From: Alistipes sp. CAG:268
GTDB taxonomy: Bacteria; Bacteroidota; Bacteroidia; Bacteroidales; Rikenellaceae
Assembly (NCBI GenBank): GCA_000434235.1
Contig: FR892005.1
Span: 47,876-105,577 of the forward strand
Length of the DNA stretch: 57,702 bases
Direction of reading: 5' to 3'
Below the pieces are notes generated by a model. The model did not search any database. It was not told the DNA's origin and saw nothing but the letters and a program-made list of their open reading frames with translations. Numbering within the stretch: position 1 is the stretch's first letter; every line of letters starts with the position of its first letter. Positions 30,095 to 38,824 of the stretch are shown piece by piece. The position numbers and the translations under genes are program-made.

Positions 30095-30736
30095 TTATTT
30101 GGACAGATAGGGCGACTGCACGAAGGCCTGCTCCACGGCGTCGAGCGTGCGCTGCAGGTTGAGCGACGAGTCGCCGGTCAGCAGCCCGCCGGCGAAGCTG
30201 TCCCAGATGACCGGCAGTTTCTTGCCGCTCTGCTGGTCGGCCTCCAGGTCGAGCATCTCGGTCAGCAGCGAGCCGGCCGTGTAGCCGTAGTAGACGCCGT
30301 AGGGATAGTGCCAGCCCAGCCAGTCACCCCAGTAGCCCGGGGTCCAGTAGTAGGGATAGTACCACCACCAGTAGGGGTTGTTGTACCCCACGAAGTAGGT
30401 CACCTGCTCGACATAGCTCATTTGGATGCCCACGTTGGCTGCCGCCTTGTCGTAGGTGCGCGTATAGCCGGCGTTGTCCATTGCCGCGGCTACCGTCGCG
30501 ATGATCTCCTGAGCGCTCTCGTCCTTCCAGTATTCGGTCCGGTCGCTGCCGCCGATCAGCAGGATGCTGTCCGGGAGAAAGTAGGTGTCGATGGCGGAGA
30601 AGTCGGTGCCGGTGTCGTGAGCCGTGTAGACCAGGTAATCCCCGTGCAGGTCCGATGTCGAAGGCTCCTTCTGGCACGAGCAGAACGCAACTGCTGCGAG
30701 TGCGAGTGCTGTGTAACGCAAATTTTTGACAATCAT
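30095..30736 (-). CDS. DUF4136 domain lipoprotein
   Basis: 213 residues with a lipoprotein signal (MIVKNLRYTALALAAVAFCSC, lipobox FCSC) then a DUF4136-type domain (about 30-190) including DFSAIDTYFLPDS and the repeated Tyr/Trp-rich stretch YNNPYWWWYYPYYWTPGYWG. Envelope-anchored and of unknown function; the pairing with the barrel gene just downstream suggests a shared outer-membrane role. Confidence 0.8.
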   Translation of the reverse strand: MIVKNLRYTALALAAVAFCSCQKEPSTSDLHGDYLVYTAHDTGTDFSAIDTYFLPDSILLIGGSDRTEYWKDESAQEIIATVAAAMDNAGYTRTYDKAAANVGIQMSYVEQVTYFVGYNNPYWWWYYPYYWTPGYWGDWLGWHYPYGVYYGYTAGSLLTEMLDLEADQQSGKKLPVIWDSFAGGLLTGDSSLNLQRTLDAVEQAFVQSPYLSK

Positions 30737-30789
30737 GGTTGTTGAAATTTTTTAGGTTTGCTGTCGCCCGTTCCGTCTCAAATTCCGTT

Positions 30790-30819
30790 CCCCGATGCCG
30801 GACCCCGGGCGCATCGGGG
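30790..30819. other. Unassigned GC-rich hairpin
   Basis: CCCCGATGC (30790-30798) pairs with GCATCGGGG (30811-30819). There is no T run on either side, so it is not a typical terminator. It lies in the gap between folE and the DUF4136 gene start. Confidence 0.4.
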
Positions 30820-30881
30820 CCGTTTGGTGCATAAAGAGGTGATTTCGGGGCATGGAGCCCCGCTTCGGGACTCTCCGAAAC

Positions 30882-30911
30882 GAAAAGAACCCGCAGGGTC
30901 TCTGCGGGTTC
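30882..30911 (-). terminator. Terminator of the HAD-permease-ABC-rdgB-folE operon
   Basis: On the minus strand GAACCCGCAG pairs with CTGCGGGTTC (30887-30896 and 30902-30911) and is followed by TTTTCG. Confidence 0.8.
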
Positions 30912-30942
30912 CGGTTCGTGAAGAGGGCCTTCGCCAAAGGGC

Positions 30943-31551
30943 CTATCTGTATCGGTGCGAGATGAGCGTCATGAACTCCTCGCGGGTGCGCTGGCTCGAG
31001 AGGAACACCCCCGTGAAGGCCGAGGTCGTCGTGGCCGACTGCTGCTTCTCGATGCCGCGCATCTGCATGCACATGTGGCTGGCCTCGATCACCACGGCCA
31101 CGCCCATCGGGTTGAGCGCCTCCTGGATGCAGTCGCGGATCTGGACCGTCAGCCGCTCCTGGACCTGCAGGCGGCGGGCATAGCACTCCACCACGCGGGC
31201 GATCTTCGAGAGCCCGGTGATGTAGCCGTTGGGGATGTAGGCCACGTGGGCCTTGCCGTAGAAGGGCAGCATGTGGTGCTCGCAGAGCGAGTAGAGCTCG
31301 ATGTCCTTGACGAGCACCATCTGCTTGTATTCCTCGCGGAAGGTGGCCGAGCGGATGATCTGCAGCGGGTCCTCGTCGTAGCCCTTCGTGAGGAACGACA
31401 TGGCCTTGGCCACCCGTTCGGGCGTTTTCAAGAGCCCCTCGCGCATGGGGTCCTCGCCCAGCAGGCGCAGGATCTCGGCGTAGTGGTGCTTCAGCGCCTC
31501 GACCGTATGCGGGTCGAAACGCTCCTCCTTTTGGTAGTTTCTCTCTTCCAT
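30943..31551 (-). CDS. folE: GTP cyclohydrolase I, type IA
   Basis: Converts GTP to dihydroneopterin triphosphate for folate and queuosine precursors. 202 residues with zinc ligands Cys90 and His93 (LCEHHMLPF) and Cys161 (SHMCMQMRG), plus [23 protein letters not shown]. Last gene of a tight five-gene minus operon, 17 bp after rdgB. Together with queD at 24.9 kb it supplies the 7-deazaguanine pathway. Confidence 0.97.
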   Translation of the reverse strand: MEERNYQKEERFDPHTVEALKHHYAEILRLLGEDPMREGLLKTPERVAKAMSFLTKGYDEDPLQIIRSATFREEYKQMVLVKDIELYSLCEHHMLPFYGKAHVAYIPNGYITGLSKIARVVECYARRLQVQERLTVQIRDCIQEALNPMGVAVVIEASHMCMQMRGIEKQQSATTTSAFTGVFLSSQRTREEFMTLISHRYR

Positions 31552-31568
31552 AGCGCGGCAAAGATACC

Positions 31569-32150
31569 CTATTTCCCGATGGAATGCAAATAGTCGGCGA
31601 GTTTCCGCACGGCGCGGGCCCGGTGCGAGACGGCGTTTTTCTCTTCGGTGGTCATCTCGGCGAAGGTGCGGTCGTAGCCGTCGGGGACGAAGAGCGGGTC
31701 GAAGCCGAAGCCCTCGTGGCCGGTTTCGTGATCGAGGATGCGCCCCTCGACGATCCCCTCGAAGAGGTGCTCCTCGCCGTCGAGGATCAGCGAGATGACC
31801 GTGCGGAAGCGGGCCCGGCGGTCGGTGACCCCCTCGAGGTTCTTCAGCAGCAGGCGGTTGTTGGCCGCAAAGTCGTGGCCGTCGGTGGCGTAGCGGGCCG
31901 AGTGTACGCCCGGGGCGCCGCCCAGTGCCGCGACCTCGAGTCCCGTGTCGTCGGCGAAGCAGTTGCGGCCCGTGCGGTCGTGGATATAATGGGCCTTCTG
32001 CGAGGCGTTGCCTTCGAGGGTCTCCTGCTCCTCGGGGATCTCCTCCGTGATGCCGCAGTCGCGCGGCGTCGAGAGGGTGAAGCCGTCGCCCAGGACGGCC
32101 TGCACCTCGCGGAGCTTGTGTGCGTTGTTGGTGGCGAATACGATTTCCAT
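31569..32150 (-). CDS. rdgB: dITP/XTP pyrophosphatase (RdgB/HAM1)
   Basis: 193 residues from [21 protein letters not shown]; a longer open frame upstream overlaps the ABC gene and is not real. Conserved [24 protein letters not shown] and [19 protein letters not shown] identify the house-cleaning NTPase that removes deaminated purine nucleotides. 8 bp after the ABC ATPase gene. Confidence 0.95.
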   Translation of the reverse strand: MEIVFATNNAHKLREVQAVLGDGFTLSTPRDCGITEEIPEEQETLEGNASQKAHYIHDRTGRNCFADDTGLEVAALGGAPGVHSARYATDGHDFAANNRLLLKNLEGVTDRRARFRTVISLILDGEEHLFEGIVEGRILDHETGHEGFGFDPLFVPDGYDRTFAEMTTEEKNAVSHRARAVRKLADYLHSIGK

Positions 32151-32158
32151 ATCTTTTT

Positions 32159-32848
32159 TCAGCTTGGTTTGTCCGAGAGTCGGGTCAGGTAGTGGCGGTG
32201 GAACAGCTCCTCGAGCTCGTTTGCGGCGCGGGGGTACTCCTCGCGGCGGTAGACCGTGGCGATGCGGCCGTTGTCGAGCAGGTGGATGTCGTCGCAGAGC
32301 GGAGAGAGCGTCTCGAGCAGGTGCGACGAGACGATCACGGTGGCCCCGGCCTCCCTGCGGCGCAGGATGAGCTGCCGGGCGGCGTGGAGGCTCTCCATGT
32401 CGAGCCCGTTGAAGGGTTCGTCGAGCAGCAGCAGCGGCTTTTGCTGCATGAGCGTGACGGTGAGTGCGAGTTTGCGCTTCATGCCGGCCGACCACCCGGC
32501 CACGGGGCGGTCTACGGGCAGGCCGAAGACGCGGACGTAGACCGCCGGGTCCGACGAGGGGTTGTAGTGGGCGGTCAGGTCGAGCAGGTCGCGCCCGGTC
32601 ATGCCGTCGTAGAAGAAGGTCTCGCTCTCGAGGTAGGCGATCTCGCTCCGCCTCAAGGGGTGCCCCGAGCGGGTGATTGACCCGCTGTCGGGGGTGACGA
32701 GCCCGAAGAAGGTGTCGAAGAGCGTCGTCTTCCCGGCGCCGTTCACCCCGACCAGTCCGTGGACGGAGCGTTCGGAGAGGTGCATCGTCAGGTTGTCGAG
32801 CACAGTTTGCGGGCCGTAACGCACGGTGAGCGAATCAATCGTAATCAT
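32159..32848 (-). CDS. ABC transporter ATP-binding protein
   Basis: 229 residues from [12 protein letters not shown]. Walker [10 protein letters not shown], a divergent signature region ([17 protein letters not shown]), Walker [13 protein letters not shown], and the switch His in VIVSSHLLE. Such single-domain ATPases power small exporters. The start overlaps the end of the upstream permease gene by 14 bp, so translation is likely coupled. Cargo unknown. Confidence 0.92.
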   Translation of the reverse strand: MITIDSLTVRYGPQTVLDNLTMHLSERSVHGLVGVNGAGKTTLFDTFFGLVTPDSGSITRSGHPLRRSEIAYLESETFFYDGMTGRDLLDLTAHYNPSSDPAVYVRVFGLPVDRPVAGWSAGMKRKLALTVTLMQQKPLLLLDEPFNGLDMESLHAARQLILRRREAGATVIVSSHLLETLSPLCDDIHLLDNGRIATVYRREEYPRAANELEELFHRHYLTRLSDKPS

Positions 32849-33767
32849 GGAGGTAGCGGTTGAGGTTTTTCTCGGCCCGGCGGGCGTAGACGACAATCAG
32901 CGCCAGGGTGACAGGCAGCAGAGGCGGCAGGAGGAACCCGAGGTAGCCGATGCGCATCGCTCCCGGTAGGGGTGCGGCACCCTCCTTGGGACTGTAGGCG
33001 GCATATTTGGCCAGTACGGCATAAAGCAGCACGAGCGCCGCGAAGGGGGCCCATGCGGCGGCGAGCCATGCTGCTTCGGGATGGAGCGCCGCGGAGAGTG
33101 CGGCTGCGGGGAGCGTGAGCAGGAAGTAGTTGCGCCAGGCCGTGCGGGTCTTGAGCCAGAGCAGCGAGCTGCCGCCGCGTCCGGGCAGGAGCAGCAGCAC
33201 GAGGGGCTCGTTGCGTGTGTAGCACTCGGTGCAGACGAGGGCCGCGAGGGCGAGGGCCGGGAAGCCCGCATAGGGGACGAAGGCGCTGCCGAGCAGCAGG
33301 AGCTCGATAAGGAGCGCAGCCGTGCGGTGGCTGCGGATGGTACCCGTCCATTCGGGAGAGTAGCCGAGCCATGCGATGCGGAGCCACGATCCGTTGCCCG
33401 TTCTGCTGCTGCGCCGGGGGATGAGGCAGCAGGCTGTGGCCGCAGCCTCTGTGATCAGGGCGTGGAGGAGGTGTCCCCGGGCTGCAAGCACTCCGGCGGG
33501 CAGGAGCGCCGCGAGGGCGTATTCGGCGGCCAGGTGGAGCTTCGGGCGGCGGAGTAGCCCGGCGAGCAGGCGCAGGTCGCGGCGCCCGAGGTGCAGGCGG
33601 ACGACCGCCAGTACGGCGAGGGCTGCGGCGAGGGCCGGGCAGTGTCCTGCCACGAAGAGGAAGAGCGCGGCGGCAAAGGCGGCGAAGAGCGCCACGACGG
33701 GCAGTGACCACCCCACCATGCGGAGCCACCGCACGAGCAGGAGCCATCTCAGTCGGAAGAGGTTCAT
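32835..33767 (-). CDS. Multi-pass membrane protein, probable permease partner of the adjacent ABC ATPase
   Basis: 310 residues, very rich in Leu and Ala, with about eight to ten predicted helices (first at WSLPVVALFAAFAAALFLFVAG). No named family recognised with certainty. Overlap with the ATPase gene and identical direction argue for an ABC exporter. Starts 3 bp after the HAD gene stop. Confidence 0.75.
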   Translation of the reverse strand: MNLFRLRWLLLVRWLRMVGWSLPVVALFAAFAAALFLFVAGHCPALAAALAVLAVVRLHLGRRDLRLLAGLLRRPKLHLAAEYALAALLPAGVLAARGHLLHALITEAAATACCLIPRRSSRTGNGSWLRIAWLGYSPEWTGTIRSHRTAALLIELLLLGSAFVPYAGFPALALAALVCTECYTRNEPLVLLLLPGRGGSSLLWLKTRTAWRNYFLLTLPAAALSAALHPEAAWLAAAWAPFAALVLLYAVLAKYAAYSPKEGAAPLPGAMRIGYLGFLLPPLLPVTLALIVVYARRAEKNLNRYLHDYD

Positions 33768-33770
33768 GGG

Positions 33771-34610
33771 CTATTTCACCACCTCGAGCCGGTCGAGCCG
33801 GTCGTCGAGGTCGAGTTTGTCGATGATCGTGCGGACGAGCAGGTCCATGTCCGAGCCTTCGGTGTAGTCGGCCGGGCAGACGTGGTTCACGCGGTTGTCG
33901 TGGATGAGCGAGGCCATCTCCTTGCGGGCCCCCTTCTGATCGGGGTTGTAGACGGCGATCGAGTGGCCGCCGAAGTTCTTCACCAGCCGCATGCAGGGGA
34001 TGTCGGTCGTGCCGTCGCCGACATAGATCATGTGGTGGAACGGAACGGGACGCTCCTTTTCGGGGATGTAGCGGTTCACGAGCTTCGAGTCGAAGACCGA
34101 TTCGACCCCCTTGTTGATCTTGAAGATGAACTGCGTCTTGTTGGTATAGTTCACCGCCACGGCGGGCCAGTAGGCGATGCCGTCCACGTCGTAGAGGAAC
34201 GAGCAGGCGTATATCTTCCGGAATTCGTGGGCGATCTCCGTCCCCTCGATGATCTCCTTCAGGCCCGAGGAGTTGATGTAGTGCAGGATGCGGATGCCCC
34301 GCTCGGCGCCGTAGCGGTTGATGCGCCCGAACCACTCCTTCACGCCGCGGTAGAGCGTCACGCGGCGCCCCGACTCCTGGAAGGCCTCGCGGCGCAGCGA
34401 CAGTCCCTTCGACTTGGCCTCCTGGATCATCCGGGCCATGTAGGTGAGGACCATGTCGGCATCCTGCTCCTCGGCCAGCGTGTTGGCCTCGGTCCAGAAC
34501 TCCTTGTTGCTCTTGCCGACGGCCGGAATGAAGTCATACTCCTGCATGTTGCCCGGGGAGAGCGTGCCGTCGAAGTCGTAGATCAAAGCGATGGTGAATC
34601 TGAAATCCAT
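33771..34610 (-). CDS. HAD superfamily phosphatase
   Basis: 279 residues. HAD motif I IYDFDGTLS with nucleophile Asp12 and Asp14, motif III/IV region MIYVGDGTTDIPCM, and a large helical cap in between. The layout resembles phosphoserine phosphatase-like HADs, but the substrate cannot be told. First gene of the operon with permease, ABC ATPase, rdgB and folE; promoter at 34633-34640. Confidence 0.85.
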   Translation of the reverse strand: MDFRFTIALIYDFDGTLSPGNMQEYDFIPAVGKSNKEFWTEANTLAEEQDADMVLTYMARMIQEAKSKGLSLRREAFQESGRRVTLYRGVKEWFGRINRYGAERGIRILHYINSSGLKEIIEGTEIAHEFRKIYACSFLYDVDGIAYWPAVAVNYTNKTQFIFKINKGVESVFDSKLVNRYIPEKERPVPFHHMIYVGDGTTDIPCMRLVKNFGGHSIAVYNPDQKGARKEMASLIHDNRVNHVCPADYTEGSDMDLLVRTIIDKLDLDDRLDRLEVVK

Positions 34611-34632
34611 GGTTCCCGCAGTTTGTGAACTT

Positions 34633-34640
34633 CAAAAATA
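34633..34640 (-). promoter_or_regulatory. Promoter for the HAD-to-folE operon
   Basis: TATTTTTG on the minus strand, 22 bp before the HAD start codon, with CTTG on the minus strand (34661-34664) at 20-bp spacing as a near -33 element. Confidence 0.6.
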
Positions 34641-34652
34641 TCCAAATTTTGC

Positions 34653-34660
34653 TATTTTTG
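34653..34660 (+). promoter_or_regulatory. -7 element for the nitroreductase gene
   Basis: TATTTTTG on the plus strand, 30 bp before the ATG at 34691. It interleaves with the divergent HAD promoter in the same 80-bp gap. Confidence 0.55.
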
Positions 34661-34690
34661 CAAGCAGAAACCCCGAAAAACCTCGGAATT

Positions 34691-35218
34691 ATGGAGTTCA
34701 AGAGCCTGATAGCACAACGCCGTTCGATCCGCAAGTATTCGGACCGTCCGGTTCCCCGCGACGTGATGGACCGCATGTTGGCCGAAGCCCTCACGGCCCC
34801 CTCGGCGCGCAATACGCGCACGACACGTTTTCTTGTAGTGGACGACCCCGCGCTGGTGGCCCGTATGGCCGACATGCGCGATTACGGGTCGGCATTTCTG
34901 AAGGGCGTGCCGGCGGCCGTGGTCGTGCTCGGCGACACGACGACGAGCGATCTGTGGCGTGAAAACGCCGCCATTTCGGCCACCGTGCTGCAGCTTGCGG
35001 CCGTGGACGAAGGGCTGGGTTCGTGCTGGGTGCATGTCTGCGGGCGGCCCCGCCGCAAGGACGATCCCGAGGGCGAGCAGGCGGCCGACTACCTGCGCAC
35101 CTTTCTGCCGATCCCCGAAGGCTGCGAGCCCCTGTGTGTCATTGCGCTCGGCTACTCCGACTTCCATCCCGCGCCGCTGCCCGACACGGACGATGCGAAG
35201 CGGATCATCCGCCTCTGA
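34691..35218 (+). CDS. Nitroreductase family FMN protein
   Basis: 175 residues from MEFKSLIAQRRSIRKYSD, the FMN phosphate-binding start of the family, then PSARNTRTTRFLVVDD and GLGSCWVHVCG, and the C-terminal GYSD block. These small enzymes reduce nitro compounds, quinones or flavins with NAD(P)H; the true substrate is unknown. An upstream in-frame extension covers the promoter and was not used. Confidence 0.9.
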   Translation: MEFKSLIAQRRSIRKYSDRPVPRDVMDRMLAEALTAPSARNTRTTRFLVVDDPALVARMADMRDYGSAFLKGVPAAVVVLGDTTTSDLWRENAAISATVLQLAAVDEGLGSCWVHVCGRPRRKDDPEGEQAADYLRTFLPIPEGCEPLCVIALGYSDFHPAPLPDTDDAKRIIRL

Positions 35219-35311
35219 TTCCCGACCCGGTTGCGGCCGTGGAGGCTCCGGAGCATCGGACCCCGGGGCCCGGGTGTCTTATCTTGTCAAACCCCCAAAA
35301 ATGTGAAAAGA

Positions 35312-36202
35312 ATGAAAGGAAAACTGATGTTTGCAACCGCCTCGGCGGCGATCCTGATGCTGGCCGCATGCGGCGGACAGGCGACGAAGTCTCCGGGGAC
35401 TACGGTCGGTGAAGGACTGCGTTTCTGCGAGAGTACTTATCCCTATGAGGGTGGCGTCCTGATCGCCAACTTCGGGACCGAAGAGCTCAACCCGCTCAAC
35501 GGCGAGGGCAAGGGCTATATCGTCCGTTACAAGGCCGGTGAGGCCCCGCAGGTGGTGATCCCGGCCGACGGGAACCTCTCGGCGCCCAAGGGCATGTTCC
35601 TCCGCGACGGCCGTCTGTTCGTCTGCGACGTGAACAAGGTGGTGGTCTACGACTTGAACCAACCCGGTGCCGCTCCCCAGGTGGTTTCCTTCCCCGAGGG
35701 CGAGCTCTTCGTCAATGACCTGGCGGCCGACGGCAACGTGCTCTACGCTTCGGTGACCAACACCGGGCGTATCTTCCGCCTCGACATCTCCGATCCGGCG
35801 GCTGTCGGCGCTCCCGAGCCGTGGCTGGAGATTCCCGGGCCCAACGGGCTGGTGATCCGTGACGGGGCGATGTACGTCGCCTCCTACCCTGCCGACGGGC
35901 AGACGACCGACGCGCACGTCATCTACCGCATTGCCGACCTGTCCAACCCCGTGGCGGAGCCTTTCGTCGCGCTTCCCGGACAGTACGACGGCATCGCCTT
36001 CTCGGGCGACGGGAAATCGCTCTACGTGACCAACTGGTCGCCGGCCGGCCTCTCGCGCATCGATCTGGCGACGCGCGCCGTGGAGCCCGTTGCCATTGAG
36101 CTGGAGCAGCCGCTCGCGGGCCCGGCCGACATGACCGTGGCCGACGGCGTGGTCTATGTGCCCGACCTGCCCAACAGCCGGGTGGTGGTCTTCGCCGAGT
36201 AG
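35312..36202 (+). CDS. Lipoprotein with SMP-30/NHL-like beta-propeller
   Basis: 296 residues from MKGKLMFATASAAILMLAAC (lipobox LAAC, Cys20); a GTG 9 bp upstream in frame would add VKR. Repeated blade-like segments follow (APKGMFLRDGRLFVCDVNKVVVYDL, AADGNVLYASVTNTGRIFRLD, FSGDGKSLYVTNWSPAGLSRID, ADGVVYVPDLPNSRVVVF). Six-bladed propellers of this sort include gluconolactonases and sugar-binding lipoproteins; no catalytic assignment is justified. Confidence 0.8.
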   Translation: MKGKLMFATASAAILMLAACGGQATKSPGTTVGEGLRFCESTYPYEGGVLIANFGTEELNPLNGEGKGYIVRYKAGEAPQVVIPADGNLSAPKGMFLRDGRLFVCDVNKVVVYDLNQPGAAPQVVSFPEGELFVNDLAADGNVLYASVTNTGRIFRLDISDPAAVGAPEPWLEIPGPNGLVIRDGAMYVASYPADGQTTDAHVIYRIADLSNPVAEPFVALPGQYDGIAFSGDGKSLYVTNWSPAGLSRIDLATRAVEPVAIELEQPLAGPADMTVADGVVYVPDLPNSRVVVFAE

Positions 36203-36232
36203 AGGGCGCGGATGTCCTGCAGGTGATATGAC

Positions 36233-36264
36233 GAAGCGGTCCGGGATCACTCCCGGACCGCTTC
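36233..36264. terminator. Terminator between convergent propeller and recJ genes
   Basis: GAAGCGGTCCGGGA (36233-36246) pairs perfectly with TCCCGGACCGCTTC (36251-36264) over a 4-nt loop. Confidence 0.8.
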
Positions 36265-36284
36265 CGTCTGTTTGTGCGGCGGTG

Positions 36285-38057
36285 CTACCTGTTGTGGTGG
36301 TGCACCGGTTTGATGTCCTTGATGCGCAGCTGGGTGGTCACCGTGCCGCGGTAGTGGTTCTCGACGATCTGGTAGCAGACGTCGATCGGGCGTCCCGAGC
36401 GTACCCACTCGAAGTGGGTGGGCTGCTGGAAGGCGATCGCCTGGATTCGCGTGTTGGGCTTCTGGCGCTGGATGAGATCCATGCGCAGGTGCTCGCTCTC
36501 CATGCCGACCAGCTTGGCGTCGCCGTGGTTGCTCACGCCGTAGGTCACGAAGACCGGGGCCGTGTTGCCGGGACCGAAGGGCTGGAAGCGGTTCAGGTCG
36601 CGGCGGAAGGCCGGCGTGATGTCCGAGAAGAGCAGCTCGCTGTCGATATCGACCTGCGGGACAAGCATCTGCGGGTCGATGTTCTCCTCGACGTAGGCGT
36701 TGAAGCGGCGCGTGAACTCCCCGACGTGTTCCGGACGCATCGTGAGCCCGGCAGCATACATGTGGCCGCCGAAATTCTCGAGCAGGTCGGAGCACGACTC
36801 GACGGCCTGGTAGAGGTCGAAGCCCGGCACCGAGCGGGCCGAGCCCGTGACAAACCCGTTGCTCATCGTGAGTACCACCGTCGGGCGGTAGTAGGTCTCG
36901 ATCAGACGCGAGGCTACGATCCCCACGATGCCCTTCATCCATTTCGGATTGTAGATCACCGTGCTCTTGAGCGTCTTCATCTCGGGGTTGCGCTCGATGT
37001 AGTCGTGCGCTTCCTGAGTGACGGAGCGGTCGATCGACTTGCGGTCGCTGTTGTACGAGTCGATGACGTTGCCGAACTCCTCGGCCACGCTTTCGTTGCC
37101 CTCGATGAGCAGCTCGACGGCCGCATGCCCGCCCGAGGGCGAGGCGTTCTCGTCGTTCTCGTCCATGCGCATGCGCCCGGCGGCGTTGATGCGCGGACCG
37201 ATCTTGAAGACGATGTCGTCGATGGTGATGTTGTGTTTGTCCAGACCGCAGATCTTGATGATCGACAGCAGCCCCTTCGACGGCTCGCGGTTGAGGTTTT
37301 TCAGACCGAAATAGGCCAGGATGCGGTTCTCGCCCACCAGCGGCACGATGTCCGAGGCGATCGAGACGACCAGAAGGTCCAGCAGCGGCAGGATCTGTTC
37401 GAACGGGATCCCGTTGCGCTGGGCATAGGCCTGCACCAGCTTGAAGCCCACACCGCAACCCGACAGTTCGTCGAACGGGTAGGAGCAATCGACCCGCTTG
37501 GGGTCCAGAACGGCTACGGCGCGGGGAATCTCCTCGGCCGGGAGGTGATGGTCGCAGATGATGAAATCCACGCCTTTCGACTTTGCATAGACGACCTTTT
37601 CCGTGGCCTTGATCCCACAGTCGAGGGCGATGATCAGCCCCACGCCCTTGCGGGCGGCGAGGTCGATTCCCTTGATCGAGATACCGTATCCCTCGGTATA
37701 CCGGTCGGGGATGTAGAACATCAGGTTTTTGTGCCCGATCTGGCGCAGGAACTTGTAAACCAGCGCGACGGCCGTGCAGCCATCGACGTCGTAGTCGCCG
37801 TACACCATGATCTTCTCATTGTTACGGACGGCCTGTCCCACCCGCTCGACCGCCTTCTCCATGTCCTTCATCAGGAACGGATCGTGCAGGTCGGCAAGGC
37901 TCGGTTTAAAGAACTTCTCCGCCTTGTCTACGGTGTCTATGCCTCTTTGTACGAGCAGATTGGCCAGGATGGGCGAAATCCGCAGCGCGGCAGCGAGCAT
38001 GGCTACCGTCGCGGGGTCGCCCTCTGGCTTCACTACCCAGCGTTTTTCTATAGGCAT
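36285..38057 (-). CDS. recJ: Single-stranded-DNA-specific exonuclease RecJ
   Basis: 590 residues. DHH-family motifs: YGDYDVDGCTAVALVY (motif I), IALDCGIKA, ICDHHLPAEE (the DHH motif), and the DHHA1 part with GGHMYAAGLTM. It degrades 5' ended single strands in recombination and base-excision/mismatch repair. Third gene of lipA-lipB-recJ, starting 5 bp after lipB. Confidence 0.96.
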   Translation of the reverse strand: MPIEKRWVVKPEGDPATVAMLAAALRISPILANLLVQRGIDTVDKAEKFFKPSLADLHDPFLMKDMEKAVERVGQAVRNNEKIMVYGDYDVDGCTAVALVYKFLRQIGHKNLMFYIPDRYTEGYGISIKGIDLAARKGVGLIIALDCGIKATEKVVYAKSKGVDFIICDHHLPAEEIPRAVAVLDPKRVDCSYPFDELSGCGVGFKLVQAYAQRNGIPFEQILPLLDLLVVSIASDIVPLVGENRILAYFGLKNLNREPSKGLLSIIKICGLDKHNITIDDIVFKIGPRINAAGRMRMDENDENASPSGGHAAVELLIEGNESVAEEFGNVIDSYNSDRKSIDRSVTQEAHDYIERNPEMKTLKSTVIYNPKWMKGIVGIVASRLIETYYRPTVVLTMSNGFVTGSARSVPGFDLYQAVESCSDLLENFGGHMYAAGLTMRPEHVGEFTRRFNAYVEENIDPQMLVPQVDIDSELLFSDITPAFRRDLNRFQPFGPGNTAPVFVTYGVSNHGDAKLVGMESEHLRMDLIQRQKPNTRIQAIAFQQPTHFEWVRSGRPIDVCYQIVENHYRGTVTTQLRIKDIKPVHHHNR

Positions 38058-38062
38058 ACGTG

Positions 38063-38821
38063 TTATTGTTTATATATTTTAACATTTAATATCTCACTTA
38101 AAAGTTCCACAACCGAACGTTTCACCTCCTCCATCGGGACGTTTCGGCCCGTCTCCGAGAGGATCGACGTCACCCCGCGATCGGTGAAGCCGCAGGGGTT
38201 GATGCGCGAGAACCACGCCAGGTCGGTCGATACGTTGAGCGCGAAGCCGTGCATGGTAACATAACGTGACGATCGCACTCCTATTGCGCAGATCTTCCGC
38301 ACCGGCCCCTTTCCGCCGGGAGTGACTCCCTTGCCGAGCCAGACGCCCGAGGCGCCGTCGATGCGGCCCGCCTCGATACCCTGGCGGGCGACGGTGCGGA
38401 TGACGGCCTCTTCGAGAGCGGCAATGTAGGCGCGCAGCCCGATGCCGAGCCGCTCGAGGTCGAGGATCGGGTAGCAGACCAGCTGCCCCGGGCCGTGGAA
38501 GGTGATGTCGCCGCCGCGGTCGATGTGGTAGAAGCGGGCACCCATCCGCTCGAGCATCTCGCGCGGGATGAGCAGGTTCTCCGCATGTCCGCTCTTGCCG
38601 AGCGTGTAGACCGGGGGGTGCTCCACGAGCAGGACCGTGCCGACGGGATCGTCATCCGTTGCGGAGTGCTCCTCTGCGGAGTCTCCGGCGGGGAATACGG
38701 TGCTGCCTCCGGCGTCCCGCTCCGCCCGCTTGCGGGCAACGTGGGTGTCGAACAACTCCTGCTGCAAATCCCAGCAGGCTTTGTAATCCATCAGGCCGAG
38801 GTCCCGGCAGTATGCCTTCAT
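38063..38821 (-). CDS. lipB: Octanoyltransferase LipB
   Basis: Moves octanoyl from ACP to lipoyl domains, feeding LipA. 252 residues with HPPVYTLGKSGH, RGGDITFHGPGQLVCYPILDL, the catalytic Lys in RKICAIGVR and Cys in INPCG. An acidic low-complexity insertion (roughly residues 35-62, Asp/Glu/Ser-rich) precedes the PVGTVLLVEHPP strand and makes the protein longer than most LipB. 3 bp after lipA. Confidence 0.95.
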   Translation of the reverse strand: MKAYCRDLGLMDYKACWDLQQELFDTHVARKRAERDAGGSTVFPAGDSAEEHSATDDDPVGTVLLVEHPPVYTLGKSGHAENLLIPREMLERMGARFYHIDRGGDITFHGPGQLVCYPILDLERLGIGLRAYIAALEEAVIRTVARQGIEAGRIDGASGVWLGKGVTPGGKGPVRKICAIGVRSSRYVTMHGFALNVSTDLAWFSRINPCGFTDRGVTSILSETGRNVPMEEVKRSVVELLSEILNVKIYKQ

Positions 38822-38824
38822 CCG

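Noticed and set aside
30753..30760. TAGGTTTG on the plus strand as a promoter for another small RNA
   Set aside because: The TTTG is 24 bp away and the following hairpin (30790-30819) has no T run; evidence too thin.
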